Source: Bacteroidaceae bacterium
GTDB taxonomy: Bacteria > Bacteroidota > Bacteroidia > Bacteroidales > Bacteroidaceae
Length of the DNA: 32,623 nt
NCBI GenBank assembly: GCA_017535725.1
Contig: JAFXTO010000022.1
Span: 1 to 32,623, forward strand
Reading direction: 5' to 3'
Shown in pieces: positions 31,101 to 32,623 of this stretch. Position 1 is the stretch's first letter, and every line of letters starts with the position of its first letter. A model generated the notes under the pieces. It was not told the DNA's origin and searched no databases. It worked only from the letters and a program-made list of their open reading frames with translations. Position numbers and translations under genes: made by a program.

Positions 31101-31461
31101 GGAGCTTGGCATTGTCCTTGAAGAACTGCTCCCAAGCATCGTCACCGGCTACGAATACGGTCTTGGAACCCGTTCGGCTCAACACCTCGGTCAGGGGGCG
31201 TACCTTGTACTCACCCGTGGAATCCGTGAGGTTCACGTCCTTGTCAGCCAGCAGCTGCAAGTAGGTGTTGAACGTGTGGTGGGTTCCATTGTCATCTGTC
31301 AGGCCTTGCTGCAAACTTTCGTAGATGCTGGCGTTCAGCCACGACGGCTTTTCGTCGTCGAGCTTGAAATCATCCGTACATGCCCACGCAAGCCCACAAA
31401 CGGCCATCACACTGAACGCGCGCGTAAAGTGCTTACCAAATGTGCTTAATTGGCTTTTCAT
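28108..31461 (-). CDS. Large FAS1 (fasciclin) domain lipoprotein with about four modules, first gene of operon
   Basis: 1117 aa from the ATG at 31461. Upstream in-frame ATGs at 31467 and 31530 exist, but 31461 gives a compact signal sequence (KSQLSTFGKHFTRAFS, then a hydrophobic stretch) and lipobox Cys28 (AWA-CTDD). After PSWLNASIYESLQQ, a typical FAS1 lipoprotein start, there are four FAS1 core strands: TVFVAGDDAWEQFF (about 101), MFVPSDQAFWNYF (about 419), FFLPSDKAMLNYY (about 598) and ILVPTNEAIQKAI (about 859). The spacing of 180-320 residues exceeds a minimal FAS1 domain (about 140), so the modules carry large insertions. Acidic residues after the Cys suggest surface display. Its stop codon lies beyond the susC start, so the two are probably coupled in translation. 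Role in binding or adhesion is inferred. Confidence 0.83.
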   Translation of the reverse strand: MKSQLSTFGKHFTRAFSVMAVCGLAWACTDDFKLDDEKPSWLNASIYESLQQGLTDDNGTHHTFNTYLQLLADKDVNLTDSTGEYKVRPLTEVLSRTGSKTVFVAGDDAWEQFFKDNAKLPANNPWHNATSYSNLTPAQKKLLIHTSMLNNAIVMENLASSDGRGTDAPTRGEYMRRFTDVELTDTITYIAPEDLPFAYNIDKEYPEENVYDENGNFIGKKAFVPEKNYWTEFGPKGNNKGIYLVMDSTANMMLHFTAEHMSNNAVRDEDFAIFMGRERATDDVHIYDAKVLAKDKVAENGYVNITEKVLVPRPNLAEMIRTNGNTRIFSHVLERFSFPYLNKAVTQAYNDIHKDNPIEAIYTKHYYSKLGPGKTVQIWDSKGNKFEDSYGEVALKFDPGWNGFYAEDATDERPDMAAMFVPSDQAFWNYFQPGQEGWDLIETYATDQTTMLPKTPESDADYEKLFQKIDDIPLSTIQALVNVIMFPTFTGSVPSKMTKLRDDARDDIFYDDDINGIYDNKLSRDGGHIDTCLLANNGALYIMNKVYSPADFASVAAPAYISKKNLIMKWAIYNGFVESQDRMHINYFAYLKAMKSTFTFFLPSDKAMLNYYDPVSFTSQKPRVLVLDYTGGKNGLPFTKTLWKFNPATAKRDPSLGSNAGDDTYGRTETIGDEEVVNRLKDILESHTIVHDGTNPIYDTDDQYYIAKNGSAIKVIRDPSDRNNIIKVQGGYQLENERYGITDGDPGTLELTVAEKYDKKNGLTLLLNDGPIIPASRSVYGILTEKNEGEETSQFSKFFELTQPSDSMLEASQLVNASLKGDNKTRALLKYYTFVNATSKMGNGGGVDYNVQFFNNYRYTILVPTNEAIQKAIDHGLPTWESIKADYYSLPKYKDICDSIIDLEGEKEYFYVNVATAKDIHGNDSTYNDTIIVSASKLEDYFVQKKDVLRLQAKITFLNNFIRGHFLDNSIFVDKSERSEAEYVTSSYDRDLGVFVKVLCKRVKQGGDTKLVVRDNYGGPELTVTDVNNIMARDIICYRNNKPQTPTNQNTMNNITISGSSFAVIHQIPGVLNHTSLSKGTDGEYVYPDFTSESACKAYLEQFATPNDIQNMKHYER

Positions 31462-31557
31462 ACACATTGAATTTGAGATTATTAAATATTTTTTTCGTTG
31501 TTTCGTAATAGGGTAAATAATGCCTTGCATAAGCCTTTAAAGGCCTTAATTTTCCGT

Positions 31558-31583
31558 AAAAGCCGTACAAATTTAAGGCTTTT
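31558..31583. other. Stem-loop in the leader region of the FAS1/SusCD operon
   Basis: AAAAGCC (31558-31564) can pair with GGCTTTT (31577-31583) around a 12-nt loop. On the plus strand the T-run (to 31586) makes it look like a terminator, but no plus-strand gene precedes it. On the minus strand it overlaps the candidate -7 box, so it may be fortuitous. A second near-palindrome, AAGCCTTTAAAGGCCTT, lies at 31531-31547. Confidence 0.35.
31568..31575 (-). promoter_or_regulatory. Candidate -7 box for the FAS1/SusCD operon
   Basis: TAAATTTG on the minus strand fits TAnnTTTG. No convincing -33 TTTG lies 19-21 nt upstream, so this is a weak call. It would give a leader of roughly 100 nt before the ATG at 31461. 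Confidence 0.3.
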
Positions 31584-31653
31584 TTTAATTCGATGTACTC
31601 TCCTCCCCCCATTATTTCGCCTCCGTTAAGAATTATTAACAAAACGAGTGTTT

Positions 31654-31688
31654 CAAACGTTAAACAAAAACCTCCCCGCCGCGACCTC
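31654..31688. repeat. 35-bp direct repeat, copy 1
   Basis: Matches 31796-31830 at 33 of 35 positions, with an offset of 142 bp. The shared core is AAAAACCTCCCCGCCGCG followed by ACCTC. Confidence 0.85.
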
Positions 31689-31720
31689 CTTTTCCCTTCC
31701 TTCGTTTGCCGAAAAAAACG

Positions 31721-31743
31721 TTTGCACTTTGCACATTTGCACA
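31721..31743. repeat. Short tandem repeat TTTGCAC
   Basis: Three successive TTTGCAC units, separated by 0 and 1 nt, lie between the two 35-bp repeats. Function unknown. Confidence 0.6.
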
Positions 31744-31795
31744 TTATTCCACAACCTTGAAGGCAGGTTGCACGGAGCTGGCTGCGAACTTGTAG

Positions 31796-31830
31796 CAAAC
31801 GTCAAGCAAAAACCTCCCCGCCGCGACCTC
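31796..31830. repeat. 35-bp direct repeat, copy 2
   Basis: Second copy of the element at 31654-31688. The two differ only at the positions corresponding to 31803 and 31806 (C for T, G for A). Confidence 0.85.
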
Positions 31831-31880
31831 ATCCGTGTCACAGCGGGGATTCCCATTTTCTTACCTCCCCCTTTCTCCCT

Positions 31881-31946
31881 CCCCCAATCTATCACCCCTC
31901 ATAGGGTTTCCATTGTCCCCCAATCTATCACCCCTCATAGGGTTTC
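31881..31946. repeat. 30-bp direct repeat pair with 6-nt spacer
   Basis: 31881-31910 and 31917-31946 are identical, starting CCCCCAATCTATCACCCC and ending ATAGGGTTTC. The period is 36 bp. Two copies only, so not a CRISPR array on this evidence. Confidence 0.85.
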
Positions 31947-31950
31947 GTTC

Positions 31951-32045
31951 TCTTCCCCTTTAGGGGGAGCAGGAGGGGGCTCGCTTCTTCATCCGTCATT
32001 GGTGACCACCCTCCCCCTTTGAGGGGGAGTGAGGAGGGGGTCTGG
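31951..32045. repeat. Pair of REP-like GC palindromes downstream of the HU-HIG gene
   Basis: Copy A (31951-31983) and copy B (32009-32045) share CCCCTTTAGGGGGAG / CCCCTTTGAGGGGGAG followed by a GAGGAGGGGG-like tail. In copy B, CTCCCCC (32011-32017) pairs perfectly with GGGGGAG (32023-32029) around TTTGA. It lies 27 nt past the HU-HIG stop codon and could act as its 3' end, but on the minus strand no T-run follows, so I do not call it a terminator. Confidence 0.65.
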
Positions 32046-32055
32046 GGTCTGCCCT

Positions 32056-32559
32056 TTACGGCTCCTCTTCCTCTTCCTCCTCTTCCTCGGTCCAGTCAGC
32101 CTGAGTCTGCCCCTTGTCCTCAGCCTCCACGATGGCGGCCTGAGCCTTGCGGGTGGCTACGCGCTCGAACTGCACGTCAGCAAGCATGTTCTCGAAGACG
32201 TCGGACATCGAGTAGATGGCGCGGTAGTCCGTGAAGTTGTTGGCGGTGAAGTGCTCGAAGTCCACGGCTCCGCGCTGGCGGAAGCTGGGCTTGTAGCGGC
32301 CGAGGTCGCCCAGGTCAACCTCGAAGCCCTGCACAAGGAACTCGCGGGTGCAGTCCACTACGGCGGTGAGCACGCCGAGGATGACGTCGCGGCCGTAGGG
32401 AGAGCCATGCTCCCTGATGTGGCGGGCGAGCTGGTTGAGGCTTACGACCCCGTTGCGCTGCAAGTTCGCATACACCTTCTTGGGGTCACTCTCGTGGAGA
32501 GGGTTGGGACGGAGCCCAAGACTGTACTTGACAGTCTGAAAAGAATCTTGGTTTGCCAT
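32056..32559 (-). CDS. HU-HIG family DNA-binding protein with poly-Glu tail
   Basis: 167 aa, cytoplasmic. The N-terminal 130 residues match the Bacteroidetes HU-HIG type: KYSLGLRPNPLHESDPKKVYANLQ, a Ser-Leu-Asn-Gln helix start, SPYGRDVILGVLTAVVDCTREFL, and the basic-strand region FEVDLGDLGRYKPSF. These are HU/IHF-like dimeric proteins that bend or coat DNA. The C-terminus ends in a run of nine Glu then Pro, which could tune DNA affinity or be phase-variable low-complexity sequence. The gene is transcribed toward the FAS1/SusCD operon but is separated from it by about 0.6 kb of repeats. No clear -7 or -33 box is visible in the 64 nt available upstream, where the sequence is A/T-rich. Confidence 0.85.
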   Translation of the reverse strand: MANQDSFQTVKYSLGLRPNPLHESDPKKVYANLQRNGVVSLNQLARHIREHGSPYGRDVILGVLTAVVDCTREFLVQGFEVDLGDLGRYKPSFRQRGAVDFEHFTANNFTDYRAIYSMSDVFENMLADVQFERVATRKAQAAIVEAEDKGQTQADWTEEEEEEEEEP

Positions 32560-32623
32560 GATCTTTTTTTGTTTTAGATTGATAATTTTGTTAACTGAGT
32601 GTGATGGTTAGGAGTGTCGCGAC

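Larger units (their letters stand above)
10284..31461 (-). other. Predicted 21-kb operon: FAS1-susC-susD-FAS1-FAS1-FAS1-susC-susD
   Basis: Eight same-strand genes have junctions of -11, 12, 27, 31, 20, 33 and 12 nt, with no internal terminator-like hairpin in any gap, and end in the strong terminator at 10322-10284. Both susC-to-susD gaps are exactly 12 nt. The arrangement implies one polycistronic message encoding two TonB-dependent uptake systems and four fasciclin-domain lipoproteins. Internal promoters inside coding regions cannot be excluded. Confidence 0.75.
31462..32055. other. Gene-poor intergenic region of about 0.6 kb with repeats and operon leader
   Basis: I see no credible gene here; the short open frames lack codon structure or homology and are explained partly by the repeats. 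From right to left it holds two REP-like palindromes, a 30-bp direct repeat pair, a 35-bp direct repeat pair, a TTTGCAC-type short repeat, an A/T-rich stretch with a possible promoter, and the leader of the large operon. Confidence 0.75.

Noticed and set aside
31461-31530. Start of the large FAS1 gene at the upstream ATG 31530
   Set aside because: The added residues precede a complete lipoprotein signal sequence and would place charged, non-signal sequence in front of it; the ATG at 31461 fits better.
31558-31586. Plus-strand rho-independent terminator
   Set aside because: The hairpin and T-run fit, but no plus-strand gene lies upstream to be terminated.
31433-31798. 121-codon minus-strand open frame in the repeat-rich gap
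   Set aside because: It runs through a 35-bp repeat and the A/T-rich leader, has no recognisable domain and overlaps the start of the FAS1 gene.
31881-31946. Mini-CRISPR or attachment-site pair
   Set aside because: Only two copies with a 6-nt spacer; no integrase or cas gene is in view.

Overview
The window looks like a Bacteroidales chromosome segment, most likely Prevotellaceae or a close relative. The evidence is two SusC/SusD outer-membrane pairs, many Bacteroidetes-type lipoproteins with acidic residues just after the lipobox Cys, an HU-HIG type DNA-binding protein, a promoter matching the Bacteroidetes TAnnTTTG -7 box, and no Shine-Dalgarno sequences. Every convincing gene lies on the minus strand, so transcription runs from right to left. 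No tRNA, rRNA, CRISPR array, transposase or phage gene was seen.

Layout in transcription order. (1) 32559-32056: a small HU-HIG DNA-binding protein with an acidic tail. (2) 32055-31462: about 0.6 kb without a credible gene, packed with direct repeats and GC-rich palindromes, ending in the presumed leader of the large operon. (3) 31461-10350: eight tightly packed genes (gaps -11 to +33 nt) in the order FAS1 lipoprotein, SusC, SusD, FAS1, FAS1, FAS1, SusC, SusD, closed by a strong hairpin terminator at 10322-10284. (4) 10123-770: secreted GH2 beta-galactosidase, polytopic membrane protein, CXXCH-containing beta-propeller lipoprotein and secreted S9 prolyl peptidase; a good promoter lies before the beta-galactosidase. 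(5) 663-1 and beyond the edge: a DHH-family phosphoesterase (NrnA-like) whose reading frame is expanded by a Ser/Pro/Cys low-complexity tract.

The most striking system is the 21-kb operon. It encodes two different TonB-dependent SusC transporters, each with its own SusD lid, and four lipoproteins built of fasciclin (FAS1) modules. Three FAS1 genes follow the first susD, the position normally held by surface glycan-binding proteins (SusE/SusF/SGBP). All four FAS1 proteins start their mature chain with Cys-Thr-acidic-acidic, which resembles the Bacteroidetes surface-export signal. I infer a surface complex that binds and imports a polymer or glycoconjugate. No glycoside hydrolase, lyase, sensor or sigma factor lies inside the operon, so its ligand and its control cannot be read from this window.

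Repeat sequence is unusually prominent: a 69-bp in-frame duplication in the NrnA-like gene, an array of G-tracts (664-769), a nine-copy ~22-bp array that runs into the end of the propeller gene (3051-3243), REP-like GC-rich palindromes between and inside genes, and a repeat cluster at 31.65-32.05 kb. Domain, motif and repeat calls were made by reading the sequence by eye; no database search or alignment was run.
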